Shown: piece by piece, positions 1 through 14,279 of the stretch
How positions within the stretch are numbered: position 1 is the stretch's first letter
How the letters are laid out: every line of letters begins with the position of its first letter
NCBI GenBank assembly: GCA_905182985.1
Contig: CAJJDN010000102.1
Span: forward strand, 16,849-80,848
Origin: Paramecium sonneborni
Taxonomy: Eukaryota; Ciliophora; Oligohymenophorea; Peniculida; Parameciidae
Reading direction: 5' to 3'
DNA length: 64,000 nucleotides
Made by a program: the position numbers and the translations under genes
Notes under the pieces: model-generated
Seen by the model: only the letters and a program-made list of their open reading frames with translations
Told to the model about the DNA's origin: nothing
The model's database searches: none

Positions 1-3000
1 AATCCCAACCTTATTTACAATCTAAGCATAATCCTCTAATACAACTACTACAACCATCTACACAATCATAATATTATTAAAAGCATCCATCAAATGGAAT
101 CAAATTATCATCTTTACAAGTAAACTCAAAAAGTTGAGATTTTAAAAATAACTGAAAATCTCTGATTCCAAAAAATATTTACCAAGTGGGTTCCTTTTAT
201 GTCCATTCTATTTTAATAGTTATTTTAGCTTAACTATTAATGTGAGGATATTAATGTATGCTAATTAATTTTATGGATCTATATCCAAAACCATAGGGAT
301 ATTTTATCCAACCTCCTGTATATTAGTTTCTTAGTACTATTAAATCGTCAATAGCTATTTTAATTTCGGTTGGATTGGAATTATAGATTAATAATTTTAT
401 TTGTAAACTTATTGCTTAATGATGATTTAAATTGATTATGTTCACTAAATGATTTCCTTATGTCTGAAGATAACGAGATTCTAAGTAAATTAAATAAAAT
501 TACAGAGATAAGTAATGATAGTAGTTTAAATTGCATTATTTGTTAGCCAACATTCATTTGTTCTAAGTGAATTTTATAACATTCCATTCATTGAAATAAA
601 ATGAAGGTATTAATCAAAACATCCATATTCATTACATGATTAACAACCTTCAGGACATAACTTTGCTTCTAAAGTCATATCTGATATTCCCCAAAAAGCT
701 CTTTATGCCATAAAAATAACTGTTATAGCAGGCATAATATTTGGAATTGTTATTGATATTGGAAATACTTCATCATTATATCCACAAATATTTGAATTAC
801 TTGTATTACCTCCAAAAATTAAATGATAATGTGATTTTATAATGAGGCTTTAACTAGAATGTTTTGAAAACTATGATATTATAATCTGCAACGGAGCATT
901 AATTAATTGCCTAATTAATTTTTATACCACATTATTCAAGTTAAAATGAGCAACAACTACATTGATTATCCCATTAAAACTTATTTAAATCTATGCTACT
1001 TTAATTTGATCCACTTTCCAAAAATTGGCTTTAAAACCCATCTCTAGACTATTTTTATGTAAGAATCATCAATAACATTAGCGTAAATTTAATTGTATTG
1101 AACCCAGTGAAGAATAAATATATCATATTTAAATTATTAAAATATATTTATTGATTTTTGGATCTAAACTAAAATTTGAAAACCAAATATTATGCATATA
1201 AGATATAATTTTGCTCAAAATCATCAAACAATACTTGTTCTTACAAGAACTTTTAGAAAATTTGATTACATAATTTATTAATTAAAGTGATGTATTTCAT
1301 TTTTAATAAAAATAAAATTTACTTTAATCATTCTTATATATGGCCATTATTAATAGAAAATCTGTTTATCATTTATTATTATAAAAATTTCTTTTGAATC
1401 ATTTGTTCAAATGTCTTTCATATTTTTAATATAATTTCCAATCACTCATTTAAAAAAAAATTACAGCATTTACAAGAATGAATAGTTAATAGAAATTCAT
1501 GAAAATCTTATTTATATATAATATTAGTCCATTTTATTTATATCACTCCATAATTATTCAAATTTAAACAGTTGACAAGAGATTTCAATAATCATTCAAC
1601 GAGAGGATGGAATAATTTAAACAATATATAAAAGGAATGTTTTTATATAAAAATTACACTAAATTAAATTCTTTTAAAATACCTAACAAAAAGCAAGTGA
1701 TAACATTAAGCCAGACATAAAATAGATAAATTATGCTTCATTCTTTTTTCATTATTTTTAAAGCAGCTCAAATTTAACTAAAATTTTATATTCAAAATAA
1801 GAAAATAACTATAAACAAGTGAGAGAGCATACGAATAATAATGGTTCAACTTATTAATCAAAAAAAGATTCAAGAATTTTTTTTAAAATTGTTTCATCTT
1901 AATCTTTGAGATTCATTTCTTAGATTATTATTGTATGAGATTTACTTCTAATTGCTATAGTTTGAAGGAAATTTAGACAAAGCATTTTGGTGATACTCAA
2001 ATAGGAATTCCTTTTAATTTATTTAGAGATATTAACCTTTATTTTTTAAAATCTCTAATATTCATTGCCTACCTAAAATTTTAGTAAATTTTTTCATATT
2101 TTTGGAACTAAAAAATTTTATTTTTTCATATTGAATTTTACACCATGGTGTCAGTAATCCAAATAATTTTCTTAAATAATATTATTAAATTAAGTTTTGT
2201 TTAAAATCAAAATTTTAATATTTTTTATGTCCCGACTTTCTAAAAAATGTTTAATATATTTATTTATTTGATTTAATCTTGGCTTCTTAAAATAGTTTAA
2301 TTATTTTTAGAATCTTTTTATTAAAAATTTTAATACAAACTCTTCTTTGAGAATTTGAATTCTTTAATTTAAATAAATCAGATTATTTCTCATTTTAGTT
2401 ATAAACGAAGAAAAAAATTTTATTCTTTAGTTATGTTGTTGCAATTTAATTTAATAGATTTCTAATAGTTGGATGATAAGATTAAAATAGTGTTCCAAGA
2501 AAAAGAATAGTTGTTTATATATTAATATCATAAATCTTACTTTTCTATAGATTAATAGATGATTAGAATGTTATCTTTCCATATTAAAGCACTTGATTAT
2601 TATTATATATAAATAAACTTAAAATCATTAAAACCATATGATTTGAGTCTTTATAAAAGTCATAATTTAAATTCCCTTTCATATTAAGTTTTATGAAAGT
2701 AATATTTATTTAAAGGCAAAAGCTCAAAAATAATCTGGTAATTTCATTCATTTATAAGAAATTTTTAAAATAAAATGCTGGCAGAAATATTAGAAAAATA
2801 TGAATTTAAAAATAATAAAATTTCAATAACTTTTATCTATGAGATTGCCGATCAAATTTTGTAATTAAAATAGTTTTAATTCATTAAATTATAATATAAA
2901 TTTCTGATAAGGTTTATGAAAAAATCATACAATAAAGTAAAACAAAAAAATAATCACTTGAGCCTTTAAAACGTTAGTTATTTATTATATTAAATTCAAT

Positions 3001-3102
3001 CTATATACTAGTAGCTTGCAAAAATTTATTAAATGCTTGTTATTGTTAAATTTGATATAATTTTGTGATTAAATATTTAGATTAAAATTCTTTGTAAATA
3101 TC
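1..3102. other. Gene-poor AT-rich stretch upstream of gene A
   Basis: No gene with a recognisable domain was found in either strand. The only coding-like signal is at 460-826. An ORF at 460-570 contains a Cys pair spacing (CIICQPTFICSK) and ends in TGA. A second open frame at 605-826, shifted relative to the first, contains HPYSLHD followed by a hydrophobic stretch. Together they look like a broken Cys/His zinc-binding fragment (B-box-like spacing), but the match is weak. The rest is low-complexity A/T sequence with dispersed TGA in all frames. The 160 bp before the gene A start has no other in-frame ATG after the last upstream TGA. Confidence 0.4.
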
Positions 3103-6100
3103 ATGATTTTAATAGGTGCTTTTTTAACAATCGAAATATTAGCGCAATCATTTGAAACTATTGAAATGGATCCTCTAAACCAATAGATGAAAAAAATTAT
3201 TCGATTAGAATTCCTAAACTATCCCATAAACTTTGGTTTTACATATGGAATATGGTCCAAGTATAATCCACTTGGAAAAATAAGTTAAATAGGATCTTAT
3301 GGACTATTTGATGAATATTGCTTTCATTTACACAATGCAATAGAAGAAGAATCATAAAGTTTAAATTTTATTTATTATGATTGTCTTGATAAACAATAAA
3401 AAACTATAAAAAAGACAATCTAATTTATAAATGATAAGAATGAACAACTAATATTTTAAATAGATATCAATTCTAATTAGTATGAAAATATTTGGTATTT
3501 TATGCAAGTAATTCAATGGCCCCAATTAGATAGATTTGAATTATTAATAAATAAATAATAAGATGAAGAAATTCACAAAATAGTTTAAATGAAAAGGCCA
3601 TATAGTGACAAAAATTAGATTTTAACATTTGGAAGTAACTTAATTGTAAGTAGTTCAAAAATTTTAAATATTAAAAGTGGAGATATATTTTCATATTTTC
3701 CAGGTCCAATACGATTATAAGAATATATTGAAGAGATTTTATCTCCTTTGCTTAATTTTTAAGATATAGCACAAACAAGTTATGAATCTTTAAAAACTTG
3801 TGTTTGCTAGCCCAATTAAAAATTTTAAATTGATGATTAAGAATTTTCAGATTTATAATTTAGTTAATATATATCGTAAAATTTGAATTGTGATTTTTTC
3901 ATTCTATTTGGATGGATTTAAATAAAGAAAATACCAATAGAATCCTAAGATTTTATCTATTAATTCATTAAAATCAGTGCAAACTCAGAGTAATTAATGT
4001 TGGAAGATTAAAATCTATCACCTTTTCAGCTATTTTATTATATCTTAGAAAAAGAAAATTACATAAAAATAACAACCTACAGTTACTAATTTCCAGATGT
4101 ATCATTTGACTTTGTAAAAAACCCATTTCTTATAGAAGATGAAATAAAATTTAGTAATGAGATCACTTCATGGCATTAAATAAAAGTGGAATTATAATTT
4201 GATCAATTAAGAATTGATGTAAAATTTTATGAGAACTAAATTTTAGATCATTTTACAAAAATATATGATGTTAAATAGTTTCATAATTATTAATTGAAAG
4301 TTTAGTTTGGAAACTTCTTATAGTAATCTAAGAATTAATTAAATATTGTCATTAAGAATTTTTAATTTTATAATTGCTATTAATAATCAGAGTATTAAGA
4401 ATGTCATTATAGTTGTCTAACTTGTGATGGTCCATCTGATGAAAACTGTTTAGCTTGCTCAGAATCTTCTAAGAGAATCTATTTAAATTAATATAAAGTC
4501 TGCATCTGTCCATACCATACAATTGATTTAAATGGAAAATGTTAAAATTATGAAGATTCAAGTTTAATACTTTAAAAAAGTAATAAAATATCTAAGTAAA
4601 AATGTTAATAAGGATATTTTGAGTATGATGATGAATGTTATTTATGGTAAAACTTGAAATAATTTTTAGTCCATCAATTGTCAAATAAAATTTGATTACA
4701 TGTTTTGAATGCTATAATAATCCATCAAATTGGTAGTTTTAATAAATTTGTTACACAATTCTCCATTTGTAAGAATTGGGAAACATAAATGATTCAATGA
4801 TCCCTTAAGAAACATAAATATTTTATTTTGATGGGGCATACCTTAATTTAAAGCATGATAGCGATGAATTTTAATTTGAAATATATTAAGAGCTTATATT
4901 AGTTTCTACTGCATTTAAGCAATTTTGTCAACAATCAGATTTATTGAGTGAGGACTTATTTATGTGCTACCCATGTATATTGAATTATTGTTTAACTTGT
5001 TTCATTAGTATAACTAATATAGAGTGTCTATAGTGTGATGATGATTATATTCTTATAAATGGACATTGTAAATTAAAGGAACTTTAGTAAATTGATCGAA
5101 TTTGTATTCCTCCGGATTATTTAACTTATTCATTTTAATGCAAATAATGCACAATCAAGCACTGTTTATTATGTTTTGAATATTAAAGCTATAATTAAGA
5201 TTCTTGTTCTTTATATCCTGAATATATAATAACTGAGAATAATTTGGATAATATAAAAATCGGTTGTGCACTTTGCAAAGATAATTACATTTTTGATTTT
5301 ACAATTAATTTATGCTTACTTTAAAAATCTTAATTAAAAAGTTGTTAACGTTCATTTATCGATTTGGATGGTCAAGAAAGATGTACATTAGCAACAAACG
5401 ATGATTTTTTTATTTCTCCTGAAATAATTTATTGTTAAAAGTACATTTAAAATTGTTAACAATGTTCGTTTAATATTAATAGTATTATTTAATGTATTAT
5501 TTGTCAAAATGGATATATTGTAGAAAATAATTAGTGTCTTCCTAATGAAGAAGAGCTTTAACTTCCATAATATCTTATTTAAAAATGGAAAAGCAAAATT
5601 CAAAGTTTTATGCTCTAATTTATTTCCACTTTAAATATCGATGCTTATTAAAAATAAATTCTTCCATCAGAAATTGTAAATGAACATTGTAGTTCAGATT
5701 GTTTAGTCTGTGGATAAATTTACTGCAAAAAATGTAGCTTAAATTATTACAAACAATCAATCAAGGTTGAAAATTATAATAATTGTGATGATTGTCCCCA
5801 GCTTTGTTAAGTTTGTATTTCTCGTACAGAAAAAGAAATTAAAGTATTGATTTTAATATATTAAGTCTTATTCAACGAAATTTTTGGTTACAGGCGAAAA
5901 TCTACTATATACTAAAAAATGTATTAAACCTTATTTTGATCCTGCGATTTATTTCGATCCATATAATTAAGTAGCTAGGCATTGCTTAAATAGAGATTGT
6001 GATGATTCTTTAATATACAGATTTTCGTATTAAAATTGTAATTTCGCACGATTTTAACGCAACTATGAAAAATAAATAAATACGAAGTATTGTAATTCAA

Positions 6101-9100
6101 TTGGAATTTAATCAATTGAATTTTAATTTCAGTTTGATTTAGAATAATATGAATGCCATCTACTTTTTCCTTTAACTTTTTAAACAAAACTCAAAGAATA
6201 AATTTTCACTTTATAACATACTCATTTTAAAATATTTTCATCAAAATAGTTTTTTATACATCCTAAATATATAACCTAATTTATTAATTTTGATGAAGTT
6301 GAAATCGAAAATTTAAACTTTATTATTCAGAACAATCTTAATTTCATTTTAGACAATGATTTGAATCTAATTAATTTAACATTATCTAATGTTAAAATTT
6401 CTTAAAGTGAATTATATAATGTAAATTCTTTATTTGAAACCCAAAACTATAATTTTATTAATTTGAAGAATTTAACAATATCTAACTCCATATTTTAAAA
6501 TTCTTCAATTCTTAAACTCTTGAATTAAGACTTAAATGGAATAATTACTTTTAGTGGATTATATATCTAAAACTGTACATTTAAAGATTCAACTTTATTT
6601 CATATTTCTAAATTACAAAATAACTTATTTCTCTAAAATATTTAAATCGAAAATAGTACACTAGAAAATTCTTCAATTTTTTATTTTGCTACTTAGAAAT
6701 TAGAGCTTAATTTAATTGATATAAACCAATTATCAATTTAAAGTAATTAATTTAAAGATTCTAATTTAATCTATTCCACCAATCTTGTAGAATTAAGAAT
6801 AAAAGATTTCTAATTTTAATTTAATAATCTAAGCAACTCAAAAATCATAGAGCTTAATTTTAAAATAACATTATTTAAAATTCTCATTGAAAAAAATTCG
6901 TTTGAATCTTCCTAGTTTGTCATCATTATTCAGAAATAGTTTAAGTAAACTATCCCATGTTTAATATAAAACCTTAAAGTGATTGCAAATTTATACTAAA
7001 CTTCAAACTTATTTCTGATTTTTTCTACTTATTCAACCAACAATCTTGTTGTTCATTTTTTAGACACATAAATTTTTCAAAATTATCAACTATCTAATAA
7101 AGATGAGTTTGAATATTTATTTTGGATAAACTGTGATTCATTATTTTTGAAATCCATGACTGTAACTAACAATGATAACTAATTGATTTTATTTTTATCA
7201 GAAAACCAAAATATTTCAATTGAAAATCTTTTTTATTCAGGCTTCCCAAATAATTTTAAGATACCATTATCATTAAATAATTTATAAATGAAAAAAAAAA
7301 ATAAACTATTCACTATTCAAGGTATAAAAGTAATATCAATTATTAATTTAATTATAGAAAATTAGATTAACTTTGAAGAATTTATAATTGAGATCACTTA
7401 AAGCTCTTAAATTAAAACAAATTAAATTTGCCAATTAAATATATAAAATGTTAAGATTTAAGGAAATATTTTGCTATTATTACCTTAAATTCATAGATTA
7501 TCCGTAATAAGTATAGAATCAGAGGTATAAATGTTTCTTTTATTGTAAAATATTTCTTATAGCAACAATATGTTTCATTCTTACGCAAATAATGTATTAA
7601 GATCTTCAGCAAGTCTATTATATATTTCTTTATCATCAGGCTCAGTAGAAATTAAAGATTTCATTTGCTATCAAAATGCTTTAACTAATTCTTCAAATAC
7701 TTTTGTAATTATAAATTCTGAAAAATTACAATTATCTAATTACACTATTCGAAATTTAAATTATCTAACAAAGGAATAATGGTACCAATATTATGACCTT
7801 GAATTGATTGACCATCTTAATTAAGAGAAATTGAATTAATTCATTTTTTCTGTTTTAAAAATCAACAATATCGGAGGAGCAGGTAAAGTATAAGCTTCAT
7901 CATTTTTGTGTATTGATTGTTAAATTGAACGAATACTGGCTAAAGAAGGTTTTGCATTTGATATTACAACCACAGGAGAAGGCCATATCAGTTTATTGAA
8001 CTTAATAGTTAATGAAGCTGAAAATGATTTTGGAACGAGAGAAAAATATTAAGGATGCATTAATGTATACTCAACTAACAGTAAATTAAATATGACCATA
8101 AAAAATGCAAAGTTCTATAATATAAATAATAGAATGGCTTCTTCAATATTTACTGTTGTTCCTTCAAAAGTTTAGAATTATTTATTTATACAAAATGTTA
8201 AATTTGAAAATTGTTTTTCTTTATTTAATCAAATAATGAACATTTAGTTTTCTTAATTAATATTTGATTAAAATTTTGTTTTCCTAAGAAATATTAGAAT
8301 CATTTAAAATTTATAAAGTTGGACCTCTTATTTTTCAAAGATATAGAATTTATAGATTTCAGAGTTAAATGAAATTGTGTCAAATGACAATGCATTAATT
8401 TCGATAAGTAGTTGCAGTGTATAGATTAAAGATTTAATAATTTAGGGGGTCTACATGTCACCTATTTTGAGATTTAAAAATGTTCCGTAACTTTCAGTAG
8501 AATTATTAAGTATTGATAATATTCAAATATTTTACTAATTTACACTAATCCATATAATTTAAGCTGTGAAAATAAAATCAAAAATAAAATTTTAATAAAT
8601 AAATATCTAAAATGTGTCCTTATATGAGACTTTGGGATCTGGATCTTAATAAGATTTTCTGAATGAAAATGCTTATTAACTGTAATAAAGCAATTTTGAA
8701 GTAGTTTCTTTTTTCAATATTCAAAGCTTTTCAAACTTAAATTCACTCTACTTTGATTAAATTCAATTAATAAATAATAATTGTAAACATTGTATTAATG
8801 GTTTGATGTTTTTTGAGGTCGAAGAATTTTAATAAATAAGATTTTCAAATATCAATTGTTTATAGAACTAAATAAAGAAATTTGGTTGCTTATATTTTAC
8901 AAGAAAAAAGCTTGATTAAGCTAAAATAATTGTTTAAAATTCAAATTTTTTATTTAATAAAGGAACTTAAGGTGTTGCTATTATGTGTTTTAATATTTAT
9001 TTAAAAATTGCATCGAATAAAATAATATAGAATTCTGCAAGTGAATTTGGAGGTGGTATTTATTATGTTATCAACTCAAGTAATTTTATTTTAAAATAAT

Positions 9101-11754
9101 CAATAATTTTATTAAATAATGCCAAAGGAGGTGGAGGAATTTATTTGCAAGGAGATTGCTTTTTAAACAAAAATAATTTTATTAATACTTAATTATTATT
9201 TAATAAAGCAATAGAATCAGGTAATAATCTAATAGAGAATCCATCTCATTTAGCTTTATATATTAATTAATTAGAGATTCCTTCCACTTCTTTAAAAATA
9301 AATGGAATTTAGACCAATAATATAAAATTGAAATCATTTAAAATAATTGAACAAGGAATGGCTCGACAATCAGAAAATCTGATAATCCCAAGCAATTAAA
9401 TAATCGAGGATTTCAAAATATTCGATACAAAATAATTAGAATATAAATTATTTATTAAAAATATCTCGTTGAATTACAAAAATAGTCTAAATGAATAACT
9501 AAATTATATTTAAAATTCAACTTGCTAACTTAATTAATCAATTATAACTAGAAATCAAACTTATATTAAAGATTTATAAAATAGTTAAGTTTATACACTT
9601 GATAATGGAAGATATTATTTGGATTTATCATCATTATCATTCACTTTAGATCCATTTGAATAAAATTATGAATATTTATAAATAGCAATTTTATGCAAAT
9701 TTAACTCTTAAGGTAATGGTTTGATGTATAAAATAAACGTAAAAAGCTTAAAATGTTAGTTAGGTGAATTTTATGTGAATGAAGGATGCCAAATTTGCTA
9801 ATCAGATTAAGGTTTTTATTCTGTCACTTACAATTCTACCAAATGTTCAATTTTCGATAAGATGAAATTTGCATAAATAACCTCTAATATGATAGAATTA
9901 TTACCTGGATATTGGAGACCTCATTATTTATCAGACTTCACAGAAAAATGTTTTAGGAACACAGCTTTTTGTAAAGGAGGATGGGTTGTTGGAAATGAAA
10001 TTTGTATTAATGGACATATTGGTGCATTATGTGAAGAATGTGATATTTATGATGTTAGAGGTTTTGGATATTTTTTTAAAAATTAATCAGATTAATAATG
10101 TTTAAAATGTACAGGCTTTTGGATTAGTATATTCTCTCTTTTACTTGTGATAATTTGGTAATAAAATACATAAATTTTAGGACTTTTATATCTATTGTTT
10201 TATCTTTAAGAAGTATTAATCGATCGAATAAATTATATACTCAACTTAAAGTAGTTAAAAGGTTTAATCAAATATTATTTAAATTAAACTAAGGTAAATT
10301 ATATTAAAATTTATTTTAGATCATGAGAGCATATTAATTAAAATGATGATAAATTATTTGTGGACTTTTTCAGTGATACTTACATTTAATATCAACTTTT
10401 CTTTATCCTTTTAATTTATTGAATAGACTAGTAATAGTTCGTATTCATTAGCAAGTGGTTTAGATTGTCAATTATCAAATATTAGTAAAATTCCTTTACT
10501 TTATCTTAAACTAATTACATTGATCACATTTATCATTTCCTAATTTAACGTCGTCTTTATGATATCTTTTATTTATTCTATCAGAGCTAGAAATAAATTT
10601 GATTTAAGCATAATCTCCAATACCCTACTTTATTTATATATTGTAAATTATGCTGGCTTAATTAAAATGTATATTAAATAATTATTTTTAGGTTATCTTC
10701 AGTTCTTTCAATTCGTATGATATCTAATATCAATTATATTTAAGGGGATGTTACTTAAATTTTTTGGAATCAAGATCATTAAACTTGGATCTATTATTTT
10801 GTTTTACCAGGATTAACAATTTTTGGTCTCATTATACCTGTTTTTATTTTCATCTTCTTAATTGTGAATAAAAATAATTTATAAGAAATTAAACTTAGAA
10901 AACATATATGCTATATTCTAAATGAATATCATACCAAAAGCTACTTTTGGGAATAAATTAAATAATTTAAGAAAGCTTTAATAATTTTCATTATAACCTA
11001 TTTTGAAACATAAATCTTACTTAAAGCATCCTTATTAGGTTTATGCTTTTTATTTTATTAATTATTATCAGCCTATCAAAAACCTTTTATAATTCAAAAA
11101 TTTAATTCTTTGGATTTATAAGCTGGATAAATTTGTTCAATTACTATTTTTTTAGCTGCAATTCAGTATATCTGTGAACAATAATAAATAGAATATGTTT
11201 AGATTATAATTTAAACCTCAATTATTGGATTCTTTATAAGACTCGGCTTTCTTTTTCTAAAAAATCTTTTTAGAATATATCATAAAAAATATACAAAACC
11301 TATACTAACCAGTTTACACAACTTATTTAAATTTTTTAGCAATAATTGTAAGTTAACAATTTATTTTAATACACTATTAAATTAACAAAAACATAAAGAA
11401 TAACGGCTTGAAAATTATTTTCTAAAATTAAGAGATTATCTCATGTTTTCAACTAAGAGCTAATAAAGAAATTCTAAGTATTTATAAGATCTATTATCTT
11501 ATATAGATTATCAATTACAATCACTAGCCCAGGTAGAATTTACCCTGTTAAATCTACTAAGTCTGATTTAGAAAAAAAATATCTTTTTGAAAACTGAAAA
11601 AAGGGAAAAATCAAATAATTTCATCAATTATATAAATAAAATTTTTTATATAGTCTAAAATTTTACAAATATTTTCTTATTTATGTTTCATATAAATTTA
11701 AATAAGAAAAAATTTTAAGTCTAAATAAAATAAGTAATTCAGAATCTTTTCTGA
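3103..11754 (+). CDS. Giant Cys-rich, beta-helix-like, multi-pass membrane protein (gene A)
   Basis: Intact model of 2,844 residues in ciliate code, with introns 4647-4669, 5844-5865, 10158-10180, 10294-10319 and 10669-10691. Intron removal gives an exact multiple of three with no internal TGA. It begins with a signal-peptide-like stretch (MILIGAFLTIEILAQ). Residues of about 425-950 are Cys-rich (furin/growth-factor-receptor-like CxxC pairs). Residues of about 1030-2120 are Asn/Ser/Phe-rich degenerate repeats ending in Gly-rich turns, as in right-handed beta-helices. At about 2200-2315 is an EGF-like module with GYWRP, FTEKC and GHIGALCEECDIY. About eight hydrophobic segments follow and then a Lys-rich tail. 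The most likely topology is a large ectodomain and a cytoplasmic tail. Function is unknown; a surface receptor or adhesion role is inference. Paralogues: gene C, gene E, psi-B and psi-D. Intron 2 ends in AAG rather than TAG and is the least certain. Confidence 0.9.
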
Positions 11755-13487
11755 GATCTCTAAAGCATCAATGGAAATCAAAATTTCTTAAATAAAAATC
11801 TTTTTAGTACTTGCAATTATTTGAAATTTTCTAATAAATATTTTAAGAAAAAGAATCGTGACAAATAATTATCTAATATATTTAATTAAATAATCGAAAA
11901 TTTTATTACCTCTTTATTTTATGAGGTATATTCTAAGAAATAATTAAAAATGATGTTTTTTAAAAGTATTATTCCAAATTACACCATTAATTTTGTATTT
12001 AATAAATTTTTAAATGGATGTTGATAAAAAGGTAATAACTCCTCAAGATAATTTTTGAATTCTTAGCTGAATAAATATATCTCTCAAATATATTTAAGTT
12101 TTAGATAGAACAAATGGAGATGTTTTAATGGTTTCCCTAAGCATTATAATTTCAGCAAATAATGTCTAGGATCAGTAAACCAAAAAATATTTTTAGAGAA
12201 AATTAAGCTTATGTCCTGTACACTATATTATTTAAAAATCTTTGAATATCAAATTTCAACATAGACCAAATCATATAATATCCAATACTAAGTCACTAAA
12301 TTGAATGAATAAATATCTTTGTAATTTATTCAAAATTTTTAATGATTTGAAAATATTCCAATGATAAATCTACTACTTTAGAATATTAAAAATTATTTCT
12401 ATCATGTACAGAAAAAAATTAATATTGTGTTAATTGTGATAATTGAAATTCAAAAAAATATATATATTAATTGTTACTTATACTTTGATAAACTACGACT
12501 TTATTCTACTACCACCTATATATTTGGATTTTAGAATTTTATCTTTTATAACAATAAATTAAATTATTTTCGAATTGATTAAAATCAGATTTTAAACCTT
12601 TAGGAACAAGAGAAATCTGGAAAGCAAAAATTATTTTCCCTACAATAAAAAATATATCTGTAATTATTGATGAAGAATTTCGAAGAATAGAAGGGTTAAG
12701 GAAATTTTATAATTAATTATATTTTGATTAAATAATAGTTATATTAATAAAATAAATAATCCAAATGAATTATTAAAGAAGGAGAATAATATTGTTCTAT
12801 TATTTTTTAAAAAAGATGAACCGCAAAAATAATTACTACTGGCCTTAATAAGGAATTACAAAAAGAATACAAAAATCTTATAGTGACTGAAATTATCTAA
12901 TATCATAAAACTGAGGATCATCAACAAAACTATTATGATAATTACTAAGATAAAGATGATAGTTGAGTAGTAATATTTAAGACTGAAAATATCATAAAGA
13001 AATATAGGACTCAACTCAAACTAGAATTGTAACAACTTAAAATTTAACTATATCTGCTACTATTTTGCATCTATGCATAAATTTCGAGGACTAATCACTA
13101 ATTTAATATTTAATACAACATTGCCTCATTGAAGAATATATTAGTTTCGTATTTTCACAAATTAGAGGAGCATTTTTAAGTTACATGTCAGCCAAAATTT
13201 TTTCATCTGACTATAATTTATGCTTTGGCTTCTTTTTGATTATGAGTTTAAATCAAGTTCATTCTTGTTATTTAATTTATGTAACAGATTAATAATCCAA
13301 AAGAATAATCATAATTTCTTAAATTATAATAAAATTCCGCATTTTAATGCAATTGCTAAGTGGAGTCATTAATTCATTTTAACTGATCTAAATTTATTAT
13401 TGAATTTTTAATCATTCATTTGATAGCTGAATGTTAGAATAAATCAAATAAATAAGGATATTGTATAAAAACTTATAATCTATCATT
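11755..13487. other. Intergenic stretch with one coding-like fragment
   Basis: No domain is recognisable. One frame at 12820-12966 (49 codons to TGA) has a mixed charged composition, with segments such as GLNKELQKEYKNLIVTEI, and is preceded directly by an in-frame TGA. This may be a gene remnant or chance. The remainder is A/T-rich sequence with TGA in all frames. Confidence 0.35.
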
Positions 13488-13907
13488 ATGGATTATTATA
13501 TCATTAATATAATATATCATTATGAATTAGATCATTATTAATATCAACTTGTCAGTATAAATATCAATATTATGTAATAAATTAAAATAGTAAATAAAAA
13601 GATTTCATATCCAGAAGCATTAAGAGCTTGGTTTATATAGATTTATCCTCAAATTTCTAGGAAAAAATATTAAAGTTTAATGAACCTGTTGCTTTTATCA
13701 CTTTATTTGTAAAATATTATAAATTTTCCATTAATTATTAATTTTTTACTTATTATTTTAAACTTAGTAGTTATTAATTAATTGTATATATAGATGAGGA
13801 TGGTAATTAAGTTAGTGAGGGATAATGTGGATAACATTATCTCATAGATTAGAACTTTCATTAGGAAATGTTAGGCAGCTTCCCAATAATTTGGAGGCAG
13901 ATTCTGA
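13488..13907 (+). CDS. Unidentified 139-residue ORF
   Basis: An uninterrupted frame runs from ATG 13488 to TGA 13905-13907. Its start is low complexity (Ile/Tyr rich). The middle and end are more protein-like, with a segment YPEALRAWFIQIYPQ, a hydrophobic run of about 35 residues that could span a membrane, and a basic C-terminus. I do not recognise a family. With a single stop codon and this base composition, a frame of this length can be random, so the call rests only on local composition and a slightly higher G+C at 13600-13900. It lies just upstream of psi-B but is not the missing N-terminus of that family. Confidence 0.22.
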
Positions 13908-14279
13908 GATTGAATATCATTATTAACTATTATTATGAGACAATTATAAACTATAGAACAAAGACCATTAAATGATCTAATAAAGAATGTGGCTACTCTT
14001 AATCTATTGGTTAAGTATTCTATTGCAGTAATTTAAGATCACAAAAAATAATAGTAAGTTTGGGTAAACACTTATTAGCACATGTGACAAAAAGGTAATA
14101 TATAAGGAATCTTTTTAAACTATTTATAAGAATTTTACTATTGCAAACAATTATGAGAAGATTTTCTATCTATATTTGTTCTCTAAGAAAAGTGAAAATT
14201 TCATTTAAAGTATTTTCTAACATCAGATCAGCTCAAATTATAGTTTTTACACATATGATATGATGTAATAATGCTTATT

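Noticed and set aside
7570..7779. Short standard-code ORFs such as this one and others within the giant genes
   Set aside because: They are pieces of the giant ciliate-code genes cut at TAA/TAG, or antisense shadows.
3103..11754. Whether the window is germline (micronuclear) DNA because of the long intergenic regions
   Set aside because: Three intact 8.5-kb genes contain no IES at all, which would be unlikely in germline DNA; the single clear IES is in a retained/excised pair.
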